From Rachicladosporium sp. CCFEE 5018 (taxonomy: Eukaryota > Ascomycota > Dothideomycetes > Cladosporiales > Cladosporiaceae): a DNA stretch of 64,000 nucleotides. The translations under genes were made by a program, and so were the position numbers. Positions 12,487 through 23,562 of the stretch are shown piece by piece; the first letter of the stretch is position 1; each line of letters opens with the position of its first letter. Below the pieces are notes generated by a model that did not search any database, had not been told where the DNA came from, and saw only the letters and a list, made by a program, of their open reading frames with translations. The stretch spans positions 685,514 through 749,513 of the forward strand of contig KZ111145.1 of NCBI GenBank assembly GCA_002077045.2, in the 5' to 3' direction.

Positions 12487-13066
12487 TAGTTCGCTGATTG
12501 CCGGAGACCCTCCTATGGTCGTGACAGGTCGCGTGCTGGATTGCTGATGGGGCTGAAATGATGCGTTACTTTGTCGCGTTACTACGCAAGCTCAGGCATT
12601 GGCGCGCTCGGAATCTCGACTCGTCCAGACGTTCAATGGATATCGCAATCGAATTATGCGACCAATGGGTCCAGAACCAGTCCCTAATCGTTGTATAGAA
12701 TAGAATATAGTGCAGCTGGTCTCGCAGCGCACCAGGAGTGATGAAGGATGAACGAATGAGAAGGAAGTTGGAAGTGAGCCGCGACGGCCAAAAGAGTGCC
12801 TCGATCGTCGAGGGAAGGCTCGCCCCGCCAACGGCTGTCGTCTCCGAACGAATCGCGTCACTCACCTGAGATGACCGTGCGGCTGTTTTCTCCACACTTC
12901 GGGTGCTGCCATAGAAGATCGGCACATGGCATTGGGGCTGAACCGGCCTGGGTGTGCCTGATGGATACGAAAATGAGGTGATGGACAATAGGGAACTCGT
13001 GAGGCGGTGGCTAAGGTGTATGGGTCTATAGTCTGCGTGCATACAGCAGCAATCGTATCAGGCACC
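12487..13066. other. Interval with probable 5' exon of the unknown gene and HIS5 3' flank
   Basis: 580 bp. Contains a GTGAGT donor at about 12865 on the minus strand and acceptors near 12550-12560. The 5' exon is not settled because the phase-0 frame open here is closed by a TAA in homeolog B. The phase-2 frame starting at ATGTGCCGATC is open in both. Nothing else is seen. Confidence 0.4.
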
Positions 13067-14404
13067 TCACGAGATCACACTGTTAGCTTCCTGCTCTTTC
13101 GTCTCTTCTACCTCTTTGGATACGCCGTTGGCAACCTTCCCACCGTAGACATCCTCCAGAACACCCTTGAGCTCCTGCAAGAATCTCGCGACTTCTGATT
13201 CAGTCCCTACCGTCACTCGTAGGCATCCTAAGCATCCAACTTCCTTGCCTCTAAACCGCACCACTACACCTCTCTTCTCGGCCAGGCGGGTGTAGACCTG
13301 CAGTGCTACCTCATTGCTTGGCTTCCCATCGGGTTTATCAAGCATCTCGACAAGCAGAAAGTTCGACTCCGATCCGCCGAGAAAGCGACCCACGCCAGCT
13401 ATCTTGGGCATCTCAGCTAGCAGTATCTCGCGTTGCCGTATGATCGCCTCGCGGTTGCTGTGCATGACTTTCAGGTTCTCGGGCTGCAGTGCTTGTATGG
13501 CGATCTGACTTGTCGGATTCGGAATGTTGTACGGTGCTTTCATGTTGTTCAGCAGCTCTGCGATTGGTCGACTGGTGAATACGGCTCCCAACCTGATGCC
13601 TGCCAGACCGAAAGCTTTCGACATGGTCTGCATGACGACCAGGTTCGGCCATTCGGCCGCCCACTCGGCTAGCGATGAGCCCTCGGGCGAGAAGTCGATG
13701 TAGGCCTCGTCTAGCACGACGATGCCATTCCAGGTGGGATGTTCGACAACTGCCTGCACGTCTTCCTTGCGGATCAGATTCGCAGTTGGGTTTCCAGGTG
13801 AGGTGAGGTAAACCATTTTGATAGTCGCATCCTTCGCTAGCTTCGCATTGATCTTGTCCGGCTGCGCAGAAAACCCGTCATCGACATTCAGCGGTACTTT
13901 GACGACTTCCACATCGTTCACTTGCGCGGAAACGTGGTACATGCCATATGTGGGAGGACAAGTCAGAATCTTGTCTTTGCCTGGGACGCAGAAGGCACGC
14001 ATGAGGGCATCGATTGCTTCGTCACTGCCGACACCTACGAAGAGATTCTCGGGCGAGAGGTCCTTCGATGTGTGGACGTGGGTGTTGCGGAGGTCGATCA
14101 ACTTCTGCTTGAGCTCGTGCTGGTGGGGATCTGGATAGCGATTGAGACCAAGTAGGTCGATATCGATGCTCGAGCCAGTGCGGTTCGAGAGCTTGCCGTC
14201 TTTGCTGAGATCAAGTCCGGGGCCATATGCGTTCTCGTTGGCATCGAGAAGGATGTTTGTGCCATCGTCTTTGTAGTCACTGGATATTCTATCAGTCCTC
14301 TCGCAATGCGAGCGAATCATTGGGCATACTGACTCTCTAGCACACCGATATGGCTCGAGTGCGAGGATGTTAGGCCTCGCACACTTTTGTATATCGAAAG
14401 GCAT
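13067..14404 (-). CDS. HIS5: histidinol-phosphate aminotransferase (homeolog A)
   Basis: Two exons, 14334-14404 and 13067-14279, encoding 427 residues. The intron (GTCAGTATG...ATATCCAG, 54 bp) is placed so that the product reads LEPYRCARDDYKDDG, matching the conserved N-terminus of the family. The enzyme is a class II PLP aminotransferase that converts imidazole-acetol phosphate to histidinol phosphate. Visible motifs are LDANENAYGPG, SPGNPT (184-189), DEAYIDF and TMSKAFGLAGIRLG with the PLP lysine at 245. It shares a 479-bp divergent promoter with DGK1 that holds a CCAAT box next to a TGACTC element. The C-terminal 20 residues are polar and variable. The homeolog is at 25184-26516. Confidence 0.95.
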   Translation of the reverse strand: MPFDIQKCARPNILALEPYRCARESVCPMIRSHCERTDRISSDYKDDGTNILLDANENAYGPGLDLSKDGKLSNRTGSSIDIDLLGLNRYPDPHQHELKQKLIDLRNTHVHTSKDLSPENLFVGVGSDEAIDALMRAFCVPGKDKILTCPPTYGMYHVSAQVNDVEVVKVPLNVDDGFSAQPDKINAKLAKDATIKMVYLTSPGNPTANLIRKEDVQAVVEHPTWNGIVVLDEAYIDFSPEGSSLAEWAAEWPNLVVMQTMSKAFGLAGIRLGAVFTSRPIAELLNNMKAPYNIPNPTSQIAIQALQPENLKVMHSNREAIIRQREILLAEMPKIAGVGRFLGGSESNFLLVEMLDKPDGKPSNEVALQVYTRLAEKRGVVVRFRGKEVGCLGCLRVTVGTESEVARFLQELKGVLEDVYGGKVANGVSKEVEETKEQEANSVIS

Positions 14405-14883
14405 CGTTGTCGACTTTCCACGAGACGTCTCATTCGATTCCGATGGATGCTTAAATCCTCACCAATCAGATGACTCCGACGATATGATAAAACTCTAATA
14501 TCCCAAGTCGTGCCTTCCACGCGACGTCATTGTCACATGCTTCCTTCACGGAGTCGGCTCCAGTTGCGAACCCGCACCGTGCCGTGTGTCATCTTCTCTC
14601 GACCAAGGAACCGGGATTGGCCATGCGGCGTTGCTAGACGTTGTGGATGTTCCAGAACAGGATTCCAGAACTTCATCAAAGCAGGCAGTGATCGCATGCT
14701 TCTTTGCGAGCTCGACGCGTCCTCGAACATCGACCATGTGCTACCAGCGCACTTGTCCTTACCTGGGACGCAGCTAGGACTTGGCGTCTATCTCCAGCAG
14801 GCTATCATTCATCACGGTGCATGCTAGATCTCTTCATGTCCTATTAGCTTCTCGGAGCGATCGACCACAGACTGCATCCGATA
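14405..14883. other. Divergent promoter HIS5 / DGK1
   Basis: 479 bp between two diverging genes. Besides the CCAAT/TGACTC element there is a conserved TCATTGTCACATG block near 14527. No open frame of note. Confidence 0.5.
14462..14477. promoter_or_regulatory. CCAAT box plus TGACTC (CPC1/GCN4-like) element
   Basis: CCAATCAGATGACTCC lies 58 bp upstream of the HIS5 start codon. It is preserved exactly in the other homeolog at 26575-26590, although the surrounding promoter has many changes. GCN4/CPC1 binds TGACTCA-type sites in amino-acid biosynthesis promoters and the HAP complex binds CCAAT; assignment here is inference from motif, position and conservation. Confidence 0.5.
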
Positions 14884-16101
14884 ATGTCTTCCGCGTCGTA
14901 CGGCATCCCTTCAACACCGCGAGTGATCTCCCCTTCGCCTACGCCATCAGAGCAAAGCTCACGAGATGGCTACTTTGGCACTGAGAAGCCATCGAAACGG
15001 ATGGGATCAGTGGAGCCAATAGAAGAATACAGATACGGACACGAAGACGACCCAGACTTCGCCCGAGCGCGCAGCCGAAGTCGAAGTCCACAGATTGAAC
15101 GACGGCCGACGAAGCCACTGAATGGCAGTACAATACCCTCAGCAAAAGCCCAGCTCCCTTCAGTCACAGCATCGAAACCGATCAAACGCAAATCCTCGCT
15201 GCTGAAACCTACGAACGGTGATCCGCCGCAGTCAAACGGCCTCCTCTCCCCAGCCTCCGCGAACCCCTCCGGCGGCTTTGGAAGCGCATACTGGCGCTCC
15301 CTCTCCCGCTCCCCCTCGCCCTTCGGCCTAATCCCAATCCACCGCGACTGGCGCGTCTTTGTCCACAAGCACGAGATCCCGCGGAAAGCCCTGCACGTGA
15401 GCATAGGCTTCATAACCCTAATCCTCTACCACTTGGGCTTCCAGCAAAGCGATATCGAGCCTGTGTTACTGGGGCTGCTGATCCCGATTACGACTGTGGA
15501 GCTGATACGGTTCCGGTACCCGGCTTTCAATACGGTGTATATCAAGTACTTGGGAGCGTTCATGAGAGAGAGTGAGGCGCATGATAAGTATAATGGCGTG
15601 ATCAGCTATTTGGCAGGCGCTTGGGTGCCTTTCAAGTTCTGTCGGAAGGATGTGGCGGTTATGAGCGTGCTGTTGCTGAGCTGGTGCGACACGGCTGCGA
15701 GTACGTTTGGAAGGCTGTGGGGACGGTACACACCGCGTATAAGACGTGGAAAAAGCGCAGCGGGGAGTCTGGCCTGCTGTATCTTTGGCGTTGGGACGGC
15801 GGTGCTGTTCTGGGGGGTTGTGGCGCCGAGATATAATGGTACGCGGCATGATATGGGACTGGATGCTGGGTTTGCATATCAAGGACGGCTTACGCTGCCT
15901 ACGCCGGCGAGAGAGGCGCTGGGATGGAGTACGAAGGAGGGTACGATTGAAGGGCCGCTGGCTATGGGAGTGCTTGCGCTGTCGTGTGGGATCATTGCGA
16001 GTCTGAGCGAGCTTGTGGACTTGTGGGGACTGGATGATAACTTCTTGATACCCTTCTTTGGCGGTCTTGGGCTGGGGGCGTTTCTGTGGGCATTTGGGTA
16101 G
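14884..16101 (+). CDS. DGK1: CTP-dependent diacylglycerol kinase, Dgk1-like (homeolog A)
   Basis: Single-exon protein of 405 residues. The first 140 residues are Ser/Arg/Pro-rich and disordered. The rest is the multi-span phosphatidate cytidylyltransferase-like domain, starting at the RDWRVFVHKHEIPRKALH region, with the signature SWCDTAASTFGRLWGRYTP and about eight hydrophobic segments up to the C-terminal FLIPFFGGLGLGAFLWAFG. Dgk1 in yeast phosphorylates diacylglycerol with CTP in the ER/nuclear membrane, balancing the phosphatidate phosphatase Pah1. The start was chosen because MSSAS is the first Met shared with the homeolog (26991-28208). Confidence 0.88.
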   Translation: MSSASYGIPSTPRVISPSPTPSEQSSRDGYFGTEKPSKRMGSVEPIEEYRYGHEDDPDFARARSRSRSPQIERRPTKPLNGSTIPSAKAQLPSVTASKPIKRKSSLLKPTNGDPPQSNGLLSPASANPSGGFGSAYWRSLSRSPSPFGLIPIHRDWRVFVHKHEIPRKALHVSIGFITLILYHLGFQQSDIEPVLLGLLIPITTVELIRFRYPAFNTVYIKYLGAFMRESEAHDKYNGVISYLAGAWVPFKFCRKDVAVMSVLLLSWCDTAASTFGRLWGRYTPRIRRGKSAAGSLACCIFGVGTAVLFWGVVAPRYNGTRHDMGLDAGFAYQGRLTLPTPAREALGWSTKEGTIEGPLAMGVLALSCGIIASLSELVDLWGLDDNFLIPFFGGLGLGAFLWAFG

Positions 16102-16569
16102 CGAGACCTACGACAGCATGTGTGCATATCATCCCGCCTCCTGACCAAGGTGCGCTTCTATACTCTGGTTATCGTCTTCTTCGTTCCATGGCAGCCACGT
16201 GAGCGATAACGAAGAATGATAGCACGTGCCCTAGCGCCAATCTGAGCTTATCCGCCGCCACTTCCTTGAGCTTCTGGTGCCCGCAGTGCCGAGTAGTCAT
16301 CATCACATCAGTCACCGACAGAACTTCACTTCAACACGCAATCACCAATATCACAGACTCATCAGCAGCCAAGAAAGACGGAGCAACACTGCGATCAAAG
16401 ACGCATACCCTCTCGGCCTCTGCGGGATCATCTTACCGGCTCATTGCTGCATCACCGGATTTGAACCTCTTACCTACCCAGACAGCGACCGCGAGTCCAA
16501 GTCCGCCTGGCGAGTAGCGTGACCTCTGCAGCATCGGATTGGCGGGACTATCAAGCAAGGAATTCCAAG
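16102..16569. other. DGK1 3' flank and RAD6 5' region
   Basis: 468 bp, no gene. It is more similar to its homeolog (28209-28677) than some coding parts are. It contains two CACGTG hexamers at 16196-16201 and 16223-16228, listed separately. Confidence 0.5.
16196..16228. promoter_or_regulatory. Paired CACGTG E-boxes upstream of RAD6
   Basis: Two palindromic CACGTG hexamers 27 bp apart, about 350 bp before the RAD6 start. Both are retained at 28303-28335 in the other homeolog. bHLH factors bind this sequence; the role here is inference. Confidence 0.35.
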
Positions 16570-17080
16570 ATGTCGACAGCAGCCCGCAGGCGGTTGATGC
16601 GCGACTTCAAGCGCATGCAAACTGATCCCCCAGCTGGCGTGAGCGCAAGTCCCATAGCCGACAACGTCATGACCTGGTGAGCCTTCACAGGACCCTCACC
16701 TCACCCCGGCCAGCCACTAACGTCAGACTAGGAATGCAGTAATCATCGGCCCCTCCGACACCCCCTTCGAAGACGGCACCTTCCGCCTCGTCATGCACTT
16801 CGAAGAGCAGTACCCCAACCGCCCGCCCGGCGTCAAATTCATCTCGACGATGTTCCATCCCAACGTCTACGCCACGGGAGAGCTGTGTCTAGATATTTTG
16901 CAGAATCGCTGGAGTCCTACCTATGATGTTGCGGCGATCTTGACGAGCGTGCAGAGTCTGTTGAATGATCCGAATACGAGTAGCCCGGCGAATGTCGAGG
17001 CGAGCAATTTGTATAAGGATAACAGGCGGGAGTATACGAAGAGGGTTAGGGAGACAGTGGAGAAGAGTTGGGAGGACTGA
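16570..17080 (+). CDS. RAD6: ubiquitin-conjugating enzyme E2 Rad6 (homeolog A)
   Basis: Two exons, 16570-16676 and 16732-17080, giving 151 residues, the usual length in filamentous fungi. The intron (GTGAGC, branch ACTAACG, ACTAG) splits the Trp codon of VMTWNAV. The catalytic cysteine is Cys88 in GELCLDILQNRWSPTYD, preceded by the HPN motif. Rad6 charges ubiquitin for Rad18 (PCNA, DNA damage tolerance) and Bre1 (histone H2B). It lacks the acidic tail of the yeast protein, as other filamentous fungi do. The homeolog is at 28678-29189, with different intron sequence but identical exon sizes. Confidence 0.96.
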
Positions 17081-17867
17081 TGGGATGGTAGTGATGATTG
17101 ATGAGGACGATGCTGCGTATGAGAACGACATGGAGTTCGATCGGACCAAGCACACGGCAGGAGGACGATGGTGGCGTCGACAGGTGCTATGGGCCGTGAC
17201 TGTCTGCGCGAGTCGAGCTCGAGACACATGATCGTTTCCAGAAGGTCTGAGCAGAAGCAGGCGCATGTGAAGCATACGGCAGGCATGACCGTGCAGAGAC
17301 TCCGTTCAGCATCCGTTCGAAGCGTCGGTCAGCACTAAGGGTATGCAGGAATAGCTTCTGGAGTTTGGCGTTCGCTACAGCATAGCAACAAGATATCAAC
17401 GAGCTCATTGACCTACATTCATCCATTGTCGTCTCCTTGTCCTGTAGGCACATCTGTAGCGTATCGATAGTCGCGCGATTGTAGCTATGAGCGAGTAGTA
17501 TGTCCTTCACGTGCCCTGGAAGCAGGCATAGTGTAGGGCGGAAATAAGGTTCACGATGTTTCACTTCTGTCAACAGTGTACCTTGCCATCGCTACGTACC
17601 GCATCTGCACATGCAATCGTTGTACCACGTCACGACCCGCGATAGAACCCCAGCTCTCGATCATTGCGTCGCATACGACCGCTCACATTTCACTGATATC
17701 GCTGTTGTGGCGTCTGACGAAGAGATTGTCCTGGTGACAACGTAGTCTTGGATCTGTGGCTTCGTTCACTACAGACAGGCATCTGAGACAATTGGACTGC
17801 CTCTCGCGAACGAGCGCGCACATTCACTTCCCCTGCGCCTTCCCCGAGGACTCTTCGACCTCCCACC
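17081..17867. other. Intergenic RAD6-kinesin, the short (uninserted) allele
   Basis: 787 bp, no gene. In homeolog B the same interval is 5.86 kb. Homology to B runs to about 17400 and resumes at about 17523 (AGGGCGG..AATAAGG), so the site of the B insertion or A deletion lies between these points. Confidence 0.6.
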
Positions 17868-20266
17868 ATGTCGACCGCAAACACCATCAAAGTCGTCGCC
17901 CGCTTCCGGCCCCAGAATCGTATCGAGCGTGATGCCGGCAGTGAGGAGATAGTCAACTTCGAATCAGCTGAGTCTTTGGCTGTCGCCAACGCTGGCTCTT
18001 CTGCAGCCTTCACCTTTGATCGGGTCTTCCCCACCGCCACCCCGCAACAAGATGTCTTCGATTACAGCATCCGCTCGACGGTTGACGATGTGCTGGCAGG
18101 CTACAACGGCACAGTCTTCGCCTATGGTCAGACAGGCTCAGGAAAGACGTACACCATGATGGGTGCTGGCAATCTGGGAGACGAGGAGAGCAAGGGTATC
18201 ATACCGCGGATCGTGGAGCAGATCTTCGCGCAGATTATGGGAAGTGATGCGATGATTGAGTTCACGGTCAAGGTCTCGTATATGGAAATCTACATGGAGA
18301 AGATCCGGGATCTGCTGGCGCCACAGAACGACAACTTGCCTATACATGAGGAGAAGGGGCGGGGCGTGTATGTCAAGGGATTGTTTGAGATCTATGTCGG
18401 GAGTGTGGAGGATGTGTATGTGGTGCTTGAGAAGGGTGGGGCGAGTAGAGCTACAGCGGCGACGAATATGAACCAGGAGTCGTCGCGATCACATTCTATC
18501 TTCGTGATTGAGGTCACGCAGAAGAACGTCGAGAGTGGGACGGCGAGGAGTGGGAGGTTGTTCCTGGTTGATCTGGCTGGGTCTGAGAAGGTTGGCAAGA
18601 CTGGCGCGAGTGGACAGACGCTGGAGGAAGCAAAAAAGATCAACAAGTCGCTCACATCACTGGGTATGGTAATCAATGCGCTGAGCGATGGGAAGAGCAC
18701 GCACATCCCCTATCGAGACAGCAAGCTCACGAGGATACTGCAAGAGTCGCTTGGTGGCAACTCGAGGACGACACTCATCATTAATTGCTCGCCTATGTCC
18801 TACAACTATGACGAGACAGTCAGCACATTGCGATTCGGTGAGCGAGCCAAGACGATTAAGCAGAAGGCCAAGATCAACGAGGAGCTCTCGCCTGCACAGC
18901 TCAAGGCTATGCTGCGGAAGACGCAAGGTCAGCTCAGCACATTCGAGACGTATATCTCGTCGCTGGAGTCTGAAGTCGGCACGTGGCGGAAGGGCGATAC
19001 AGTGCCGAAGGATCAGTGGACGCCGGCGATGAGAGATATGGCGCGAGGTGGACAGGTACCTTCGACGCCGCGGCCAGCGACGCCTAGTCGATTGCGGGCT
19101 GCTCATGAGGGGCCTGGGACGCCGCGACCGGACAGTAGGGCTGAGGGCGAGCGGTCGAGTACGCCGTCCATGGCTCTGGAGACTGATGAGAAGGACGAGT
19201 TTCTACGACGTGAGAACGAGCTTCAAGATCAGCTGGCTGATAAGGAGAGCGCCCTTGCGAAGGCCGAGGAAGCATTGCAAGCCGCGCGTAATGAGATGAA
19301 GGAACTGCGAGAGACGCACACATCCGCGACCCGTGATGCCGATCGTTTCCGAGGCGAGACCGAGCAGCTGCGCATGCAAGTCGAGAAGATCGAATTCGAG
19401 CACCGGGAAGATTCTATCACGCTGGACTCACTCAAGGAGGCCAACTCGGAGCTTACGTCTGAGCTAGACGATGTGAAGCACCAGCTTCTCGATGCCAAGA
19501 TGAGCGCAAAGGAGAGCAGTGCTATGCTTGACGAGAAGGAAAGGCTCAAGAAGGAGAGGATGGCGCAGATGATGGCCGGCTTCGATCTGGGCGATGGCAT
19601 GACGAGCTCAAGCGACATGCACTTGCGCGAGACGCTGCAGCATGTGGAGAGTATGCTTGACCTGGCAGACAATGGCGAGGCTGTGCCGCCCGAAGAGTTG
19701 GAGCGGCTACGCGAGCGTCTTGTCGAGACACAAGGCTTCATCCGCCAAGCTGAGCTCGCGCCAACGAATGGGCACAGCGAAGCCGGCGCCCTGCCAGCCG
19801 ACGCAGACTCCTCCGACCTCTCCCGTCTGCTCGCCCGACAACAAGAAGAGAACACCCGTCTCCGCAACGACCTCGAAGCCCTGCGCAAATCCTCGCTCTC
19901 GCCAGCGCCCAACGGCGCAACCCACTCCAAGCAACTAGCAGACTTCGACACGATCAAGAAGTCCCTTATGCGCGATTTGCAGAACCGGTGCGAACGTGTC
20001 GTCGAGCTGGAGATCTCGCTGGATTCGACGAGGGAACAGTACAACAGCATATTGCGGAGCTCGAACAGCAAGCAGCAGCAAAAGAAACTCGCATTCCTGG
20101 AGCGGAATCTGGAACAATTGACGCTAGTGCAGCGCCAGCTAGTCGAGCAGAACACGACGCTCAAGAAGGAAGTCGCTATCGCCGAGCGAAAATTGGTGGC
20201 GAGAGGCGAGCGGATCCGTGGCCTCGAAGGGCTCGTCGCAGAATCGCAAGAAAAGCTCATGTTGGC
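17868..20266 (+). CDS. conventional kinesin heavy chain, 5' 88% (homeolog A, cut by gap)
   Basis: Exon 1 of a kinesin-1 heavy chain that runs into the gap after the codons for EKLMLA. The motor domain (about residues 1-340) shows P-loop GQTGSGKT (87-94), switch I NQESSRSH and switch II VDLAGSEKVGKTG. A neck and long coiled coil follow. The missing end lies at 49857-50247 on contig A2. Joining 17868-20266, 49857-49865 and 49926-50247 gives exactly 2730 nt (909 residues), the same as the complete homeolog at 35046-37835. Kinesin-1 moves vesicles and nuclei toward microtubule plus ends. Confidence 0.93.
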
Positions 20267-20366
20267 NNNNNNNNNNNNNNNNNNNNNNNNNNNNNNNNNN
20301 NNNNNNNNNNNNNNNNNNNNNNNNNNNNNNNNNNNNNNNNNNNNNNNNNNNNNNNNNNNNNNNNNN
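20267..20366. other. Assembly gap 1 (100 N)
   Basis: Exactly 100 N, the usual placeholder for unknown length. The left contig ends at the last base of a 545-bp segment nearly identical between kinesin homeologs; the right contig begins at the first base of a 201-bp segment identical to 8238-8438. The two sides are not neighbours in the genome by this evidence. Confidence 0.95.
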
Positions 20367-20631
20367 TGGAGCAGCGCTTCTCGAACTCCTGATGCAGTGC
20401 ACCGAATCATTCGAATTCAGCGATCGCTCGAGCAAGCACTACATGCGACAGTACGAAGTCTGGAAGCGATACCTCAAAGTACATGAAAGCTATTCGCCTC
20501 TTCAGCTGCGACTTCGCAAGCGCCCAGGCGATGTATGGCCCACAAGCCATGCGCGAGGGCAGAACTGGGCATTGGTCTGCTACTCTCCTGTCGCGAACAT
20601 TCTTCCGCATCGACACGAAGACTCGAGCGAC

Positions 20632-21474
20632 CTATGCCTCCAGCTTCCTACCATCCAAGAACCTCAACGCGATCCTCTCAAAATTCTCTGCGCGATGCAT
20701 CGGCGGCAAATGCCCAGCATCCACCATAACCCCAAACTGAGCATCGCCACCCTCCCTCTCGATGGCTTCGGCCAGCTCCCTCAACACCTCGACGCTCACA
20801 GCCCCATCTCTTCCTCCAGCCAAGACCAAACACCTCATGTCCTTCAACTTCCCCAGCTCCGCGGCATAATCATACCCTCGAATCGCATCCACAAGGATCT
20901 TATACGCTTCAAACGAGCAAGTGCGCACGAGCTCCAAGGCGGAAGCTCTCACGGCTTCGTCGTGCGGCGTCTCACCCGGGAACCAGCGAGCTACGGTCTC
21001 CTGGCACAGCTGCTCACGCTCGCGCTGAAAGGAGTCAATCCGCTCACCCCAAAGTGTTTTCGTAGCTGATGGACTCGTGATGCCCGGCGCGCAGAGGCTG
21101 AGTATGGACTCCACCTCGGTAGGATAGAGCATGCCGTACCGCAGCGCCAGCACGCCGCCGATACTGCAGCCGATTACCGCCTTCAGCTTACTGCTGCCAG
21201 TAGCCGCGGGGACGAGAACGTGCATGTGATGGACAATATCCTCAGTGCTGTACCTTCGAGTAGAGTCTGAGGGTGGAGGAGTAAGATTATGGCCTATGTG
21301 GTCGAAGACGAGGGTACGGTAGCCGGCGCTGTGGAGAGCAGGGATGGTGGAGTCGAACATATGATGATTGGACATGAGAGCATGGACAAGGAACGCTACG
21401 GGGCCATTGGCTGGGCCAGAGAGGGAGGTGTAGTAGGCGATGCCGTCGATGTCGATCGTTTGTGTGGTCTCCAT
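20632..21474 (-). CDS. alpha/beta hydrolase (homeolog B)
   Basis: Second copy of the 280-residue hydrolase, single exon, same catalytic triad (GCSIGG, GGRDG, AGHLPP). It differs from the 8503-9345 copy at a handful of residues, for example F17S, L148S and L165F, none in the triad. Same position relative to VMA6 (391 bp). Both copies look functional. Confidence 0.88.
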   Translation of the reverse strand: METTQTIDIDGIAYYTSLSGPANGPVAFLVHALMSNHHMFDSTIPALHSAGYRTLVFDHIGHNLTPPPSDSTRRYSTEDIVHHMHVLVPAATGSSKLKAVIGCSIGGVLALRYGMLYPTEVESILSLCAPGITSPSATKTLWGERIDSFQREREQLCQETVARWFPGETPHDEAVRASALELVRTCSFEAYKILVDAIRGYDYAAELGKLKDMRCLVLAGGRDGAVSVEVLRELAEAIEREGGDAQFGVMVDAGHLPPMHRAENFERIALRFLDGRKLEA

Positions 21475-21865
21475 GCCTTGTATATGCCTACCGTTCCAGA
21501 GCCAGGCAGAAACCCGGTCTCAATGCCAACGCACGCAGAAGAGCAGATGCTCTAGCCCACTGCCTTGCAATCACTACATATGCAACAACCTCGTCCCCTC
21601 GTCTCTGACCCCGCACCAAAGTCTCTGTCAAATCCCTAGGTATTACGCCGTCGTAGTCATCAAAGGCATGTCAATAGCATTGACTGCAAGATTCCGGTGC
21701 TTCCAGCATCTCCATAATACTCTTTTTGTGGTCCTGAATATGGACAGGTTTCACTCGACTGCTTCGAGAAATACTGCGATACCGGGAGAAGTAGTACATT
21801 TAGGTATCTCACATATGATCATCTCTATCAGCGCCAAACGCCCATACCATGCTCATGCAGCCAGC
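21475..21865. other. Intergenic, hydrolase / VMA6 (B)
   Basis: 391 bp, no feature; almost identical to 9346-9736. Confidence 0.5.
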
Positions 21866-23082
21866 TCAAAAGACCGAGATGTAGTTTCCGATCCGATCCT
21901 TCTGGTTCTGCGCAATGCACTCTGAGATCCACGTGATGTTCCGGATTTCCTGGACTTGGTTAGTACATCATGCTCAGTTGGCCCAATACAACAGAAGAAG
22001 GACGTACCTGCTCCCTCAGCTTGACCCACGCGTACACCACAGCGTGTGTGAACTGGTAAGTAAATGCCAGCTTGCTGATCTCCATCTCCTTCTGGTAGAA
22101 CAAATCCTCCAGACTCTTCCCGTCGTCGCCTCCGATTCCACCGCTCTGATTACCCAAACCTCCGCCACCGCTGTTGCCAGTCTGGTCAAGCATCGTCCTG
22201 TAGTCTGACACACCATCCACCGCGATCCTCACGCCCTCCAAATCCTCCGCCCTCGACAACATCAGTATCCCCTCCGGATACAATCGCCCAAAAGAAGGAT
22301 ACAGCTTCCTCCTCTCCGGCTTCCCCAGCTCCGTGCCAAACGAGTTGATCGTAATATTGATGCTCCTCCGATCCGCCTCGAACTCCAACACCTCCGCCAT
22401 AACACCAGCCGTAGGCGTCCACTTCAATTCCGCATCCTCGGTGACAAACTTGTAAAAGTCCTCCAAGTAGTTCTTGTAAAGCGTATTCCTCACAATCTCG
22501 ATATTCAGCTCATCTAAGTCCTGATGGCTCAAACTCCCCTTGAAGTACGCCGCCAGAGGTGTCTCAATCAAGACTGAATTATACAACTCCTCGATGTTCG
22601 TCGCCACGCACAGCGCTGGCATCGTCTCGAACCAGCCCAACGGGTGGCACCGCTCCAGCAGCTCGCGCGTATCGCGCTCGTGAAGTGTGCCGGTGATGAG
22701 CAAGGCCACGTTGTCGATCATGTAGGCGTAGGTGAGGTAGTCCATGAACTTTGCCAGGGAACCGACGGCGTTTGCTTGAAGGTAGCGGAATTCGGCGACG
22801 AGTTTGTCCATGGCTTTCTCGGCTAGGGCGGAGGTTGAGGGGTTGGGGGGCAGGGCGGCGAGGAAGTCGCCGTAGGAGGGGCCGAGCTGGAGTTTGATGT
22901 CTGTCCATGAGTGTAAGTAGGGATGTGAGAGTGCATGGGTAGGGATGTAGGGATGTACCATCGATGGTCTCGCATTGGACTAGGTTGCCGTAGTTCTGCT
23001 GCGTGAGCAGGGCGTTGCGGTAGCCGCGGACTATGCCCTCTATGTAGCCGCCAGTAACGTTGTAGAACATGCCCTCCGCCAT
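21866..23082 (-). CDS. VMA6: V-type proton ATPase subunit d (homeolog B)
   Basis: Exons 22959-23082, 22008-22900 and 21866-21949, identical in length to the A copy, giving 366 residues. Intron 1 has a different sequence (GTACATCC...GGACAG) and length (58 instead of 59 bp). Intron 2 uses donor GTACGT instead of GTCAGT. The coding sequence differs by only a few residues (SKFMDYL in A, AKFMDYL in B). Function as for the A copy: Vo-sector stalk subunit of the vacuolar proton pump. Confidence 0.95.
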
Positions 23083-23562
23083 CTTTGCGGTGGCTTTGGG
23101 AGTGAAGGAATGTGTGAGTTGGCGGGGAGGTGATGTCGTTGCTTTGTCTCGCTGTGGCGGCGTTGATGTTGGAGCTCGAGCCGCAGACTGGCGCCAAGAC
23201 ACAGCTTCACGACATCATCACGACTGCTTTCAGTTAACCTGACAGCTATCGATATACCTCATCACAGTCAAATACTAGCATATGGTCCTCGCAGTCTAAG
23301 CAGCGTAGGCTAGATCATGGAGATGTTGGGTAGCGATAGAGCGAATTTCATACGACGTATAGTCAATGAGTGCATATATATACAGCACAGAGCAAGCATA
23401 AATCATCAACGAGAGCAGTAGTACGTCGCCGCTTTTCCACCTTCAGCCATCCTCCAAAAGTCCAAAACCGTGCCTTCCTGTCGCACAAATGAGCGAGCAG
23501 CAGCAAATCTCCAACGAAGCGAGTATTGATATGATACAGGTGACAAAGCCGAGTCGATGACT
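23083..23562. other. Intergenic (B), VMA6 promoter side
   Basis: 480 bp, no gene seen. Confidence 0.5.

Noticed and set aside
19229..20410. Long minus-strand Ser/Arg-rich frames over the kinesin stalk (also 36659-37438 and 48807-49850)
   Set aside because: Antisense shadows of a Glu/Leu/Lys-rich coiled coil; they run through the N gap and have no homology character.
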